A DNA stretch of 55,185 bases from Bifidobacterium biavatii DSM 23969 (GCF_000741165.1 NZ_JGYN01000027.1:1-55185), one strand, 5' to 3'; numbered from the stretch's first letter, positions 33,690 through 43,650 are shown. Notes: a model not told the origin generated them from the sequence alone. A program made the numbers and translations.

Positions 33690-34381
33690 TGCGCGCGTTC
33701 GACTTCGACGGCACCATCTACGACGGCGAAAGCCTGTTCGACCTCTACCTGTACAGCGCCAGACATGATCCGAAAGTGTTCCGCCACATCGCACCGGTGC
33801 TGCGCTACGCGATCAAATACAAGCTTGGACGGGCCACACTCGAACAGATGGAATACGGTGTGGGGCGCATCGCCCGCAAATACCTGCGCGACCTGTCCGA
33901 ATCGCGGCGGGTGAACGACCTGTGCGGCAACGGGCTCGACGTGGTGCTCGACGACGTCGCACACCTTGCCGACGAGCCGGCCGAAACGTTGCAGTCGGTC
34001 GGGGACGAGGTGCCGCGCCCGCCGTCCGGTGGTCTCGACGGATTGGTCCGCGCGTTCTGGGACCGCAACATGCGCCGGATCAAACCGTGGTACCGGCCGT
34101 TGCCGGACGACGTGATCGTCACCGCATCATTCGACGTGACGGTGGGGGAGGCATGCCGCAGACTCGGCCTGTCCCGTCTCGTCGCCTCGACGATCGACCC
34201 GGCAAGCATGGAGGTCACCTACCTGAACTTCAACACGAACAAGCCGAAACGGTTCCGCGAACTGTTCGGCGACGAGCCGATCGACGAATTCTACACGGAC
34301 AGCCGCTTCGACCAGCCCATGATCGACCTCGCCCGTCACGCGTTCATGGTGAAAGGCGAGCGCATCACCCAAATCAAATAG
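33686..34381 (+). CDS. HAD-IB (SerB-like) phosphatase
   Basis: 231 aa. The N-terminal AFDFDGTIYDGESLF is HAD motif I; TASFDVTVGEAC corresponds to motif II, with a Lys in NTNKPKRF, and YTDSRFDQPMIDLA is motif IV. An internal Asp/Glu/Pro-rich segment (~85-113, VVLDDVAHLADEPAETLQSV) interrupts the cap and looks inserted. Overlap with the glycosyltransferase suggests a common pathway, for example release of phosphate from a glycan precursor (inference). Confidence 0.83.
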   Translation: MMRAFDFDGTIYDGESLFDLYLYSARHDPKVFRHIAPVLRYAIKYKLGRATLEQMEYGVGRIARKYLRDLSESRRVNDLCGNGLDVVLDDVAHLADEPAETLQSVGDEVPRPPSGGLDGLVRAFWDRNMRRIKPWYRPLPDDVIVTASFDVTVGEACRRLGLSRLVASTIDPASMEVTYLNFNTNKPKRFRELFGDEPIDEFYTDSRFDQPMIDLARHAFMVKGERITQIK

Positions 34382-34478
34382 ACGGGCATCAGGCAGAGTT
34401 GCGGTCATGCGACAACGACGACGATCATGCGACGGCATCGGGCGTGCCTTGTCCGCCGTTTTGTTATCGTAACGTTCC

Positions 34479-35576
34479 GTGAACAAGCAGTCGAACGAGC
34501 AAAACGGCAACGGACAAGGGCAGTCGGACATGCAACAACGGCGGGAACAGGGCGCGGCGGTCAAAGTGTCCCCGTCACTGGCCCGGCTCATGCTGGTGGT
34601 CAACGCGGCCGTGTGGGGCTCCGGATACACGATCCTCAAGCACGTCCAGCAGACCATTCCCACCCAGTGGATGATGGTGCTGCGCATGGGCGCGGCCGCC
34701 ATCATCCTCGGCATCGTATTCCTGCCGCACCTGCGCCGCATCGGCTTGCGACGGTACGTGATCCCCGGCATCCTGCTCGCGCTCTCGTTCTGGCTCGGCT
34801 ACATCTTCCAACTGTGGGGCCTGTCACTCACGGCCCCCGGGCGCAACGCGTTCCTGACCGACACGTACTGCGTCATGGTGCCGTTCCTCATCTGGGCGCT
34901 CACCAAACGCCGGCCCACATGGCAGCACATCATAGCCACGTTCGTGTGCGTGGTCGGCATCGGCTTTGTCTCGCTCAGCGGAGGCGGGGGAGCGGACCTG
35001 TTCCGCATCAGCTTCGGCGACGGCATCACCATCGTCGGCGCGTTCTTCTTCGCGCTCAACCTCGTCACCGTCGGCATGCTCGGCCGCCGCTACGATGCGA
35101 CAGGACTCATGTTTTCGGAATTCGCATTCACGGCGCTGCTGTTCCTCATCGGCGCCGTGCCGACCGAAGGCGCGCCGCAGGCTGGATGGCTGCGTTGGGA
35201 TCTTATCGCCGGGCTCGCGTATCTCGTGATCGGCTCGACCATCATCGCCCAACTGTTCCAGACCATCGCCGTGCAGCATCTGCCCACCGCGCAGGCGTCC
35301 ATCATCCTGAGCACGGAAAGCGTGTTCGGCGTGCTCGTCTCCGTGCTCTTCTACGGCGAAATCCTCACTGCGCAGTCGGTGACCGGCTTTGCGCTCATCT
35401 TCTGCGCGATCATCCTGTCCGAAGTCGCGCTGCCCAGCCCGTTCCGCCGGCGGCGCAAGAACGGGGAGCGAGCCGGAGACGACGCGGCCAAAGATGATGC
35501 GGTCAAGGCCACGAACGAGGACAAGGACAAGGAGGCCGCGGTGAAGGAGGCGGCGCATGGACCAGATCGCCAGTGA
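34479..35576 (+). CDS. EamA/DMT-superfamily transporter
   Basis: About 365 aa with ten predicted TM segments (NAAVWGSGYTILKHV at the first; two EamA repeats). GTG at 34479 has no ribosome site but lies just after TTATCGT, so initiation may be leaderless; an ATG at 34530 after GGACAAGGG is the alternative. The C terminus is a long charged tail (DDAAKDDAVKATNEDKDKE). It overlaps the AraC-type regulator gene by 20 bases. Export or import of a small metabolite is likely; the substrate is unknown. Confidence 0.87.
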   Translation: MNKQSNEQNGNGQGQSDMQQRREQGAAVKVSPSLARLMLVVNAAVWGSGYTILKHVQQTIPTQWMMVLRMGAAAIILGIVFLPHLRRIGLRRYVIPGILLALSFWLGYIFQLWGLSLTAPGRNAFLTDTYCVMVPFLIWALTKRRPTWQHIIATFVCVVGIGFVSLSGGGGADLFRISFGDGITIVGAFFFALNLVTVGMLGRRYDATGLMFSEFAFTALLFLIGAVPTEGAPQAGWLRWDLIAGLAYLVIGSTIIAQLFQTIAVQHLPTAQASIILSTESVFGVLVSVLFYGEILTAQSVTGFALIFCAIILSEVALPSPFRRRRKNGERAGDDAAKDDAVKATNEDKDKEAAVKEAAHGPDRQ

Positions 35577-36306
35577 GGCGAAACTGCGCTACCTCGACTT
35601 TATCTCGCGCGAGGACCGCATCCGGCACCACCGCTACGTCGAGGAAATGAAACAGTACGATCTCATGCGCTCCGGCGACGGCGCTGCCATCGCAGAAAGC
35701 GCGCGGTTGTGGGATTCCGGCCTGTACGGGCATCTGTCCGACGATCCGGTGCGCAACGCGAAATACCGGTTCGTCACGTCGATCACGCTCGCCACGCGCT
35801 TTGCCATCGAAGGCGGCATGGACGAGGAGGACGCCTACAACGCGTCCGACCTGTACATTCAGGACATGGACCGGTGCAAGGACGCCAACGACGTGCGCCG
35901 ACTGCACACCGACATGATGACGTTCTTCACATGGGCCATGGCCGACATGCAGAAATCCGAAATCCACTCCAAGGCCGTGGCCGAAACCATGGACTTCATC
36001 CACTATCATCTGCACGAGCGAATCACCGTCGAGCGTCTCGCCGAACACGTCGGCCTCAACCCCACGTACCTGTCCGAACTGTTCGCGCGCGAAACCGGCA
36101 CGCCGATATCGAAGTACGTTACGGCCAAACGTATGGAAGCCGCCGAGAACATGCTCAAGTACTCCGACTATTCGCTCGGCGAGATCGCGCAGATCCTCGC
36201 CTACCGTTCGCAAAGCCACTTCACCAAGGTGTTCCGCGAGCACGCCGGCATGACGCCCGGCCAGTATCGGCGCAAGTACGCGCAGACCGGCATCTGGCCG
36301 GAGTAG
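35557..36306 (+). CDS. AraC-family transcriptional regulator
   Basis: 249 aa. The C-terminal ~100 residues form the two-HTH AraC domain (ITVERLAEHVGLNPTYLSELFARETG; SLGEIAQILAYRSQSHFTKVFREHAGMTPGQYR). The N-terminal domain is alpha-helical rather than cupin-like and contains SDDPVRNAKYRFVTSITLATR; the same layout occurs in regulators of peptide- or nutrient-responsive genes. It overlaps the DMT gene, so the two are coupled; the regulator may sense the transported compound. Confidence 0.88.
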   Translation: MDQIASEAKLRYLDFISREDRIRHHRYVEEMKQYDLMRSGDGAAIAESARLWDSGLYGHLSDDPVRNAKYRFVTSITLATRFAIEGGMDEEDAYNASDLYIQDMDRCKDANDVRRLHTDMMTFFTWAMADMQKSEIHSKAVAETMDFIHYHLHERITVERLAEHVGLNPTYLSELFARETGTPISKYVTAKRMEAAENMLKYSDYSLGEIAQILAYRSQSHFTKVFREHAGMTPGQYRRKYAQTGIWPE

Positions 36307-36520
36307 ACAGCTCGGACACGTTGCCGCGACCGTTGGCGTGTTTCGATCGGCCGTGCGCCCGACGTGCCGGCCGGGCCGACGGCGGCCGCCGACGCATGCG
36401 GTGACATGCGGCTGTACGTTCGGTGAATTCTTCCCGCGGCGGACGAATTCGCCCGCCCGGCAACGTTGCCGTACGATACGGTAAGACAACGAAGTACGAT
36501 CCGAAAAGAGGAACACGGCT

Positions 36521-37333
36521 ATGGGAATGCCGCTTGATTTGTATGTGATCCGACACGGAGAGTCGGAGGCGAACGTGATCATCAGCGCCGGCGAGCAGGG
36601 CGATAACTCGCTGTACACGCAGGACAACGTCACCGTGCCCGACCGGTCGTGGCGACTTACTTCAACCGGCCGCAAGCAGGCCGACTGCATTGGACGCTGG
36701 CTCGTCGACCAGCAGCAGCTGTTCGACCGCTATCTCGTCTCGCCGTTCGTGCGCACGCGCGAAACGGCCGCCACGATGGCGCTGCCGAAGGCGAAATGGG
36801 AGGAAACACGCGTACTGCGCGAACGCTCGTGGGGCGAGATCAACACGATCACCAAGGACGACTTCCGCGACAACTACCCGCGCAACTGGATGTTCAAGAA
36901 CACTGACCCGCTGTACTGGCGTCCGCCGGCAGGCGAGTCGATCGCCGACGTGGCCGAAAACCGCGTGCACAACCTGCTCACGTCGCTCGACCGCAAGTCC
37001 GACGCGCAGTCGGTGGTGATGGTCAGCCACGGCGACCTAATGCTCGCGCTGATGCTCGTGCTCGAGGATCTGTCGGATGAAGAGTTCATGCATCGCGCTG
37101 CGTCGCCGGAGTGGCAGATCACGAACTGCACGTGTCTGCATTATTCGCGGCGCGATCCGGCGACCGGGCGTACGTACAAGCGGTTCCGTTGGGAGCAGAC
37201 CGCGCGTCCGGTGCTCAACGAGGAGAACGGCAAATGGGAGGTCCAGGTGACCGACTGGCGCTCGTTCAAGAAGCCGACGCTGTCCAATGGCGATCTGGTG
37301 GACGTGGTGCACGCCGTCGACCCGCATCTGTGA
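36521..37333 (+). CDS. Histidine phosphatase-family protein
   Basis: 270 aa. The phosphohistidine motif YVIRHGESEAN (RHGE at 11-14), the substrate arginine region VSPFVRTRETA and the second catalytic His in MVSHGDLMLAL are present. It is longer than single-domain phosphoglycerate mutases and is more likely a metabolite phosphatase of this branch. AAAAGAGGAACACGGCT precedes the ATG. 36307-36520 shows only promoter-like bases (TACGATACGG) and no gene. Confidence 0.88.
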   Translation: MGMPLDLYVIRHGESEANVIISAGEQGDNSLYTQDNVTVPDRSWRLTSTGRKQADCIGRWLVDQQQLFDRYLVSPFVRTRETAATMALPKAKWEETRVLRERSWGEINTITKDDFRDNYPRNWMFKNTDPLYWRPPAGESIADVAENRVHNLLTSLDRKSDAQSVVMVSHGDLMLALMLVLEDLSDEEFMHRAASPEWQITNCTCLHYSRRDPATGRTYKRFRWEQTARPVLNEENGKWEVQVTDWRSFKKPTLSNGDLVDVVHAVDPHL

Positions 37334-37467
37334 GGCCGTCGTCCCTTTGCCCCGCCCTTCTCCCTCGCCCCGAAATGTGAAGTACCGGTGAACAGGCTAC
37401 AATGGCTCACGATGTGCGGGCGCATGACGTAGCGCGTCCGCTCGGAGAGAACCGAAGGAGTTCACCT

Positions 37468-38757
37468 ATGAAAAGCCTGTTCACCTGGGCGCTGCACGGC
37501 GACGGCAAGACGCTCGCCCCCGGCGAGGTCGTCGAACCCGACGAGCGCCTGACCTGGCCGCGGACCGCCGGCATCGGCGCGCAGCACGTCGTCGCCATGT
37601 TCGGCGCGACCTTCCTCGTGCCGATCCTCACCGGCTTCGACCCGTCGACCACGCTGTTCTTCACCGCGCTGTCGACCGCCCTGTTCCTGCTCATCAACAA
37701 GAACGTGCTGCCGAGCTACCTCGGTTCGTCGTTCGGCTTCATCGCGCCGATCACCGCCGTCACCACCGCGCACAAGGGTATCGCTGTTGCCAGCTTCGGC
37801 ATCATGGTCACCGGTCTGCTGCTCGCGCTCGTCGGCGTGGCCGTGCACTACGCCGGCTCGAAGTGGATCGACATCATCATGCCGCCGGTAGTCAACGGCG
37901 CGATCGTCGCGATCATCGGCTTCAACCTGGCCCCCAGCGTGTGGAACAACTTCAAGGCCGCGCCCGACACTGCACTCGTGACTTTGGTTGCCGTGCTGCT
38001 GGTCGCCGTGCTGTTCAAGGGTCTTGCGGGCCGACTCAACATCCTGCTCGGCGTGATCATCGGCTATGCGTACGCGTGCGTGCGCGGCCAGGTCGACTTC
38101 TCCGCCATCGGCAAGGCCGCGTGGATCGGCTTCCCGCAGTTCCACACGCCGCAGGTCGACTTCTCGATCCTGCCGATGTTCCTGCCCGTCGTGCTCGTGC
38201 TCATCGCCGAGAACGTCGGCCACGTCAAGTCCGTTGCGCAGATGACCGGCCGCGACTACGACAATCAGATGGGCACCGCCCTGTTCGCCGACGGCCTCGG
38301 CACCGCGATCGCCGGCTTCGGCGGCGGCTCCGGTACCACCACGTACGGCGAGAACATCGGCGTGATGGCCGCCACCAAGGTCTACTCGACCGCCGCGTAC
38401 TGGTGCGCCGCCGGCTTCGCGCTGCTGCTGAGCCTGTGCCCGAAGTTCGGTGCGATCATCAACACCATTCCGGCCGGCGTGCTCGGCGGTGTCACCACGC
38501 TGCTTTACGGCATGATCGGCATGATGGGCATCCGCATCTGGGTTGAGAACAAGGTCAACTTCGACAAGCCGCTCAACATCATGGTCGCCGCAATCGTCAT
38601 GATCATCGCCATCGGCCAGTTCGAGTTCGCGTTCAGCGGCATCCAGTTCAACGGCATCGCCATCGGCACGATCGTGATCCTCGTCGCCTACCACGGCCTC
38701 AAGGCCATTGGCAAGGCGACCGGCACCATCGCCAAGGACGATCCGGATATCCTGTAG
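37468..38757 (+). CDS. Uracil/xanthine permease family transporter (NCS2)
   Basis: 429 aa nucleobase-cation symporter, probably for uracil. QHVVAMFGATFLVPILTG is the conserved TM1 motif, and the signature FLPVVLVLIAENVGHVKSV with FGGGSGTTTYGENIGVMAATKVYS defines NCS2/UraA. About 14 hydrophobic segments are present. CGAAGGAG precedes the ATG at 37468. A strong terminator follows at 38799, so it is monocistronic. Confidence 0.93.
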   Translation: MKSLFTWALHGDGKTLAPGEVVEPDERLTWPRTAGIGAQHVVAMFGATFLVPILTGFDPSTTLFFTALSTALFLLINKNVLPSYLGSSFGFIAPITAVTTAHKGIAVASFGIMVTGLLLALVGVAVHYAGSKWIDIIMPPVVNGAIVAIIGFNLAPSVWNNFKAAPDTALVTLVAVLLVAVLFKGLAGRLNILLGVIIGYAYACVRGQVDFSAIGKAAWIGFPQFHTPQVDFSILPMFLPVVLVLIAENVGHVKSVAQMTGRDYDNQMGTALFADGLGTAIAGFGGGSGTTTYGENIGVMAATKVYSTAAYWCAAGFALLLSLCPKFGAIINTIPAGVLGGVTTLLYGMIGMMGIRIWVENKVNFDKPLNIMVAAIVMIIAIGQFEFAFSGIQFNGIAIGTIVILVAYHGLKAIGKATGTIAKDDPDIL

Positions 38758-38798
38758 TCCGCGGTCCGGCTACCTCGGATTTGGCTCTTGCGGCCGTC

Positions 38799-38829
38799 AA
38801 GGCTCCCTTCGTGCGAAGGGAGCCTTTTT
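38799..38829 (+). terminator. Intrinsic terminator of the permease gene
   Basis: AAGGCTCCCTT (38799-38809) pairs with AAGGGAGCCTT (38816-38826) and runs into TTTTT. The next gene converges on it from the other strand. Confidence 0.9.
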
Positions 38830-38847
38830 GCTGCGCGTTGAGGTAGT

Positions 38848-39942
38848 CTATGGTCGCGACCGGAACGCGCCGGGTGTGACGCCGACGCGTTTGCGGAAGA
38901 CGTTCACGAAATAGCTCGCTGTGGAAAAGCCGCACGCCCGTGCGATCTCTGCAACCGACCCGTTCGTCTCGCGCAGAAGCCGGCGCGCTTCTTCGACGCG
39001 GCGTTCGGTCAGGTATTCGTTCGGTGTGCGGCCCACGTACCGGTTGAACAGGATGCAGCACTGGCTTCGGCTGACGCCCCCGGCGGCCGCGATGTCGTCC
39101 AGTCCGAGCGGATCGCGGAACCTGCGCTGGATGATGCCGGTCATTTCCAGCACGCTCATGCGATTGCCCTGCTCGGCGGCCATGTCGTTGCCGGTGTCGC
39201 CTGGCTGGTTCGGTTGGAACCGATCGAGCACCTTGTCGCACAATTCAATCGCGGCCGCCACCGCTGGCAGCGGATCGGCGACAATGACGGCCGTTGTCGT
39301 GCCGCTCGTGCCATTCGTCCCGGTCGTCCCGATCGCCGGGCCACGTGCCGAGACGCGGCCGTCGATATTGCTGTCGGCGATGCTGCGGACGACGCTACCC
39401 GCGGCGTCGCCGCCGATGCTGATGACGGCGTCGGCGTTCCGGTCGGCGCGACCTCGGCGACCGCCGTGCATGCCGCCGCCCGGCATGAGCCGGATCACGC
39501 GTTCGATCGCCGTCAGCACGTCGCGCTGCCAGTCCACGTCCGGCGTCAGATGCAGAAAGTCCTCCATATGCTGTGCGAACGCGCGTTCGCAGCGCGCCGT
39601 GGTGTCCGCCGTCAGATTCTCGAATAGCGTCGGGCTGATCACCGCACACGAGAACCAGGTTTCCCGCCGTTCGGGAGAAAACCCGTAATGCAGACGGCTG
39701 GAATTCACCACGATGCCTTCGCCGGGGCGCAGTATCTCGACATGTCCGTTGACGAAGTAATGCAGTTCGCCGCTGACGACGTGAATGAATTCGAGATCGC
39801 GGTGCCAATGGCATGGGCAGCGATAGTCGGGGAAACTGGACAGCGGATCGCAGTATGCGTAGATCGGCAGTTCGGGAATGTTGTAGTAAATACGCTCAGA
39901 CAGATCCGAAAACACAGTGACCCGCTTCGTTGGCGACGCCAT
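38848..39942 (-). CDS. AraC-family transcriptional regulator (cupin sensor)
   Basis: 364 aa. The N-terminal cupin-like domain (CHWHRDLEFIHVVSGELHYFVNG; GEGIVVNSSRLHYGF) and C-terminal AraC domain (LGLDDIAAAGGVSRSQCCILF; SVAEIARACGFSTASYFVNVF) match the regulator at 21347-22360 throughout. A low-complexity Gly/Arg/Thr-rich insert (~residues 156-215) separates the domains and is absent from the paralogue. TAGGAGGGGCC precedes the ATG. It converges with the uracil permease gene; its targets are not obvious, perhaps the small gene at 40175. Confidence 0.9.
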   Translation of the reverse strand: MASPTKRVTVFSDLSERIYYNIPELPIYAYCDPLSSFPDYRCPCHWHRDLEFIHVVSGELHYFVNGHVEILRPGEGIVVNSSRLHYGFSPERRETWFSCAVISPTLFENLTADTTARCERAFAQHMEDFLHLTPDVDWQRDVLTAIERVIRLMPGGGMHGGRRGRADRNADAVISIGGDAAGSVVRSIADSNIDGRVSARGPAIGTTGTNGTSGTTTAVIVADPLPAVAAAIELCDKVLDRFQPNQPGDTGNDMAAEQGNRMSVLEMTGIIQRRFRDPLGLDDIAAAGGVSRSQCCILFNRYVGRTPNEYLTERRVEEARRLLRETNGSVAEIARACGFSTASYFVNVFRKRVGVTPGAFRSRP

Positions 39943-40174
39943 GGCCCCTCCTATGTCTTGGAACAGCAGTCAATCTACTATTTTGATATTACCGTGGCGG
40001 GAAGTTCAATAAATGCACAGGTGTCGGCATATCTACTGATTTATTATAAAAACATCTTCCAGCTGCAGAGGAAGATCGCAAAAAGCTAAGAAACAGCAAC
40101 CTGCCGAAGCAAAGGTGTGGACGATTTCGTTACACCGGGACATCTTCGGACGCATAGATCAAGGAGTGATTGCG

Positions 40175-40366
40175 ATGCGTGACCATGCACTGAAGAACAA
40201 TGCCGAATCCATTGCCGTACTGTCCGAACTGATTGCCGAAGGCAACCATCTACTCGACCAGTTCTTTGCGTACTGCCGTGCGTGGGTGGCCCGTCAGCTC
40301 GTCCAGCCGGACGAGGAGAACTGGTGGGCGATGTGGTATCCGAAGAACGCCGCGCAGATCGCGTGA
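40175..40366 (+). CDS. Small hypothetical protein
   Basis: 63 aa (RDHALKNNAESIAVLSELIA through DEENWWAMWYPKNAAQIA), helical and without membrane segments; not recognised. The AAGGAG site 8 bases before the ATG at 40175 is strong, which is the main support. The 232-bp region to its left (39943-40174) is AT-rich near 39975-40060 and probably holds the divergent promoters of this gene and the AraC regulator. Confidence 0.6.
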   Translation: MRDHALKNNAESIAVLSELIAEGNHLLDQFFAYCRAWVARQLVQPDEENWWAMWYPKNAAQIA

Positions 40367-40564
40367 CCGCTGCGCGGATGGCGTGACGGCGACGGCGCCG
40401 CGGCGCGGTCATCACGCTTTGTCGTTGCCCGGCGCGCTGCTGGGCGAAACGCGGGTCTAACCGGTTCGATATGCTGACATGAGTTTTGCCGCACGTCGCG
40501 GCAACGCTGCGGCGACTGCGCCGCACATACGCCACAATACGCAAGGACGCAAGGAGGCAGCATC

Positions 40565-41275
40565 ATGGCAACATCGGACGGCAAGAAGATCGCGATCGTC
40601 ACCGGCAGCGCGCTCGGACTCGGCTACGAGCTGGCCCGTCAGTTGATCGGCAAGGGCTGGTTCGTCGCGGGCATCGACTTCAACGCCGAACGCCAGGCCG
40701 AACTCGCGGACGAATTCCCGGCCGACTCGTATCGCGGCTTCGTCGGCGACGTGTCCGACGAGGCGTTCGTGCGCGAATCCGTCGCCGCGATCGCCGCGAT
40801 CGGCCACATCGACCTGCTCATCAACAACGCCGGGCAGCCGTCGTTCAAAGTGCCGACCGGGTACGTGGCGGCCGACGTCGACAAGTGCCTCAAGGGGCTC
40901 AAGGGCATGATCCTGTGGTCGGTTGAAACGCTCAAGGCCGACGGCGAGGCCGATCTCAAGATTGCGAACGTGATGAGCACCGCCGCCACGCGAGGCAACG
41001 CGAACGAATCCGTGTACTGCGCGACCAAGTGGGGTGAAAAGGGCTACACGCAAAGCCTCAAGGCCGCGTACAAGGGCACGAGCGTGAAAATCGTCGGCGT
41101 GTACCCGGGCGGCATCGACACACCGTTCTACCGCGACAGTCACGACTACGTGTCCGAGGAGAAGCAGCACACGTTCATGAACGCGGGCCAGCTGGCCGAA
41201 GTGATCTTGTTCAACCTCGTCAACGAGGCGAACCTGACCGTCTCCGACATCCTCATCGAACGCAATTATGTGTGA
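40565..41275 (+). CDS. Short-chain dehydrogenase/reductase
   Basis: 236 aa NAD(P)-dependent oxidoreductase. The cofactor motif TGSALGLGYELA is of the TGxxxGxG type, INNAG is present, and the active-site Ser lies in VMSTAATRG with the YCATK (YxxxK) pair. AAGGAGGCAGC precedes the ATG. The substrate is unknown. It lies just upstream of a region with two palindromic repeats. Confidence 0.92.
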   Translation: MATSDGKKIAIVTGSALGLGYELARQLIGKGWFVAGIDFNAERQAELADEFPADSYRGFVGDVSDEAFVRESVAAIAAIGHIDLLINNAGQPSFKVPTGYVAADVDKCLKGLKGMILWSVETLKADGEADLKIANVMSTAATRGNANESVYCATKWGEKGYTQSLKAAYKGTSVKIVGVYPGGIDTPFYRDSHDYVSEEKQHTFMNAGQLAEVILFNLVNEANLTVSDILIERNYV

Positions 41276-41284
41276 ATGAGCGAG

Positions 41285-41323
41285 CCGGTTCCCGGGGTTG
41301 GCACCGATAATCCCAGGAACCGG
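41285..41323. repeat. Palindromic repeat, copy 1
   Basis: CCGGTTCCCGGGGTT...AATCCCAGGAACCGG forms a dyad of about 14 pairs and is nearly identical to 41401-41439. It lies 10 bases after the SDR stop codon. Confidence 0.6.
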
Positions 41324-41400
41324 AAACCTCACATATATTCACAAACCGTAACACCGTGATCGGCTTGGGCAGTGGTTTTCCCACCGAAAAGCGAACATGA

Positions 41401-41439
41401 CCGGTTCCCGGGATTTTCTCCGAACAATCCTGGGAACCG
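41401..41439. repeat. Palindromic repeat, copy 2
   Basis: CCGGTTCCCGGGATT...CAATCCTGGGAACCG, the second copy of the element at 41285, on the same strand, 116 bases on. Both could be terminators, REP-like elements or operators upstream of the helicase. Confidence 0.6.
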
Positions 41440-41521
41440 AAAAAACGGCGAAAGTAGTGGGCATGGGCTACAGTGGCTCAGTTTGCGCACCTTGCGCGAG
41501 AACCTGAGATGAAAGGCCACC

Positions 41522-43642
41522 GTGCCCAAGACCAAAAAATTCGCGAAAAACAATCACCAGAAGCCCTATCGGTCCAATAAGGGTTATAAAGGCCATAAGG
41601 GCCATAAGAACGACACGCCCGCCAAGTCGTTCACCGGAGAGACGGCCGAACCGTTCGCCGTCACCACGACCGCTGCCGACATGGAGCCCGTTCCATTCGC
41701 CGAGCTCGGCGTGCCCGATCCGCTGCTGCGCGTGCTCGCCGCCGACGGCAAGACGGAAGCGTTCCCCATTCAGGCCGACACGCTGCCCGATTCCCTGCGA
41801 GGCCGCGACGTGCTCGGCCGCGGCCGCACCGGCTCCGGCAAGACGCTCGCCTTCTGCATCCCACTCGCCGCCCGCCTGTGCCAGGCCGCATGGGAGCCGG
41901 GCATGTCGATGGCCGACTACCGCCGCAACGTCAAAGCCGTGCGCCAAAGCCGGCTCGAAGAACGTCGCGCCGATGATTTCATGCCGCATCCGCGCGGACT
42001 CATCCTCGCGCCCACGCGCGAGCTCGCCAACCAGATCAACGACGTGCTCCAGCCGCTCGCCCAGATGGCCGGTATGACCACTACCACCGTGTACGGCGGC
42101 GTCAAATACAGCCGTCAGATCCGCGATCTCAAGTCCGGCGCGGACATTGTCGTCGCCTGTCCGGGCCGTCTCGAGGACCTGCTGCGGCAGGAAGCGCTTG
42201 TCCTGTCCGACGTGCAAATCGTTGTGCTCGACGAAGCCGACGAAATGGCCGACATGGGCTTCCTGCAGCCGGTCAAGCGCATTCTCGCGCAGATTCGCGC
42301 CGACGCGCAGCACATGCTGTTCTCCGCCACGCTCGACCATGGCATCGACGAGGTCGTGCGCGAGTTTCTGCGCGACCCGAAGGTGCACAGCGTCGCCGAA
42401 CCGGCCGACGCGGCCGACACGATGGAACAGCACGTGTTCGAGATCGAGAAGTCCGACAAGAATGACATGGTGCATGCGCTCGCGTCCGGCGTCGGCAAGC
42501 GCATCCTGTTCACGCGCACCAAGTTCCAGGCGAAGAACCTTGCCAAGAAACTCACCCAGTCTGGCATCCCCGCCTCCGAGCTGCACGGTAATCTGTCGCA
42601 AAACCAGCGCGACCGCAACCTGGCCGCATTCGAGCAGGGCGACGTGAACGTGATGGTTGCCACCGACGTGGCCGCGCGCGGCATCGACGTGAGCGACGTG
42701 GAGCTGGTAGTGCAGGTCGACCCGCCGGAGGATCCCAAGTCGTTCGTGCATCGTTCGGGCCGCACCGCGCGCGCCGGCAAGTCCGGCGTGGTCGTCACGC
42801 TCGTGGCGCCCGACCAGCGGCGAGAAGCCCGTCGCATGCTCAAGGCCGCCGGCATCAACGTGAAGCCGGTCAAAGTGCGCCACGATTCGCCCGAGGTGCT
42901 TGAGCTCGTGGGACAGACCGCCGAGCTCGTGGAAGGCTGGAGCCTTGACCAGACGCAGCCGGCCGGCAACCCGCGCGGGCGCAAGGGCCGTGACCGCAAC
43001 GGTCGTGGCCGTGGCGGTGATTTCGGTCGCGCGCTCGATCACCTGCCGATCGACGAGCCGAGCAACGCGATGACGGACGAGGAGCGCGACAAGCTCACCG
43101 CACGCCTGGAGCATCAGCGCAACGCGGCCAAGAAGGAGCGCCGCCGCCGTCGCGCCGCCGAACGACTGGAACGAGCTTCCCGGTCATCCGCAGCAACGGA
43201 TGCCGCGCATGACGGTGAGACCCGTGTCGGCGCGCCCGCGACGAACCGCGCCGATCGCCGTTCCGGACTGAACGATCCGGATGCGGAGCGCCGCGACTAT
43301 TTGTTCGAGCACCCCGAAGAGCGCCGTGGCGGCAAGCCCGGCACCGGCCGCAACCGTAGCGAACACGGCGAGCGCAATGATCGCCATGATCGGACCGGTC
43401 GATACGATCGTCGCGATCGCAATGATGACCGTCGCACACGCCAAGTTCGCGAACGCGGCGGCAACAACGGCGGCAAGCGCATCCACCGCGACGAAAACCG
43501 CATCGTGAGCGATGAGCGCGGCGAAGCCGTCAAACGGCACGAACGCCGCATGGCCGCCAAATACGGCAACACGGACGGTCCGCGCCGCCGTCATTCCAAG
43601 ATCAAGCGCGCCCCGTTCCGTATGGGCGGCAAGGGCCGCTGA
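41522..43642 (+). CDS. DEAD-box ATP-dependent RNA helicase
   Basis: 706 aa from a GTG at 41522, downstream of AAAGG. Motifs in order: Q motif region (FPIQADTLPDSLRGRD), Walker A RTGSGKT, PTRELA, VACPGRLEDLL, DEAD (VVLDEADEMADMGF), SAT, then VATDVAARGIDV and HRSGRTARAG. An insert of ~35 residues between motifs I and Ia (PGMSMADYRRNVKAVRQS) is unusual. The N terminus (KGYKGHKGHKN) and long Arg/Asn/Asp-rich C terminus are RNA-binding tails. It probably acts in ribosome assembly or cold-stress RNA remodelling. Confidence 0.95.
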   Translation: MPKTKKFAKNNHQKPYRSNKGYKGHKGHKNDTPAKSFTGETAEPFAVTTTAADMEPVPFAELGVPDPLLRVLAADGKTEAFPIQADTLPDSLRGRDVLGRGRTGSGKTLAFCIPLAARLCQAAWEPGMSMADYRRNVKAVRQSRLEERRADDFMPHPRGLILAPTRELANQINDVLQPLAQMAGMTTTTVYGGVKYSRQIRDLKSGADIVVACPGRLEDLLRQEALVLSDVQIVVLDEADEMADMGFLQPVKRILAQIRADAQHMLFSATLDHGIDEVVREFLRDPKVHSVAEPADAADTMEQHVFEIEKSDKNDMVHALASGVGKRILFTRTKFQAKNLAKKLTQSGIPASELHGNLSQNQRDRNLAAFEQGDVNVMVATDVAARGIDVSDVELVVQVDPPEDPKSFVHRSGRTARAGKSGVVVTLVAPDQRREARRMLKAAGINVKPVKVRHDSPEVLELVGQTAELVEGWSLDQTQPAGNPRGRKGRDRNGRGRGGDFGRALDHLPIDEPSNAMTDEERDKLTARLEHQRNAAKKERRRRRAAERLERASRSSAATDAAHDGETRVGAPATNRADRRSGLNDPDAERRDYLFEHPEERRGGKPGTGRNRSEHGERNDRHDRTGRYDRRDRNDDRRTRQVRERGGNNGGKRIHRDENRIVSDERGEAVKRHERRMAAKYGNTDGPRRRHSKIKRAPFRMGGKGR

Positions 43643-43650
43643 CGGTCGTC

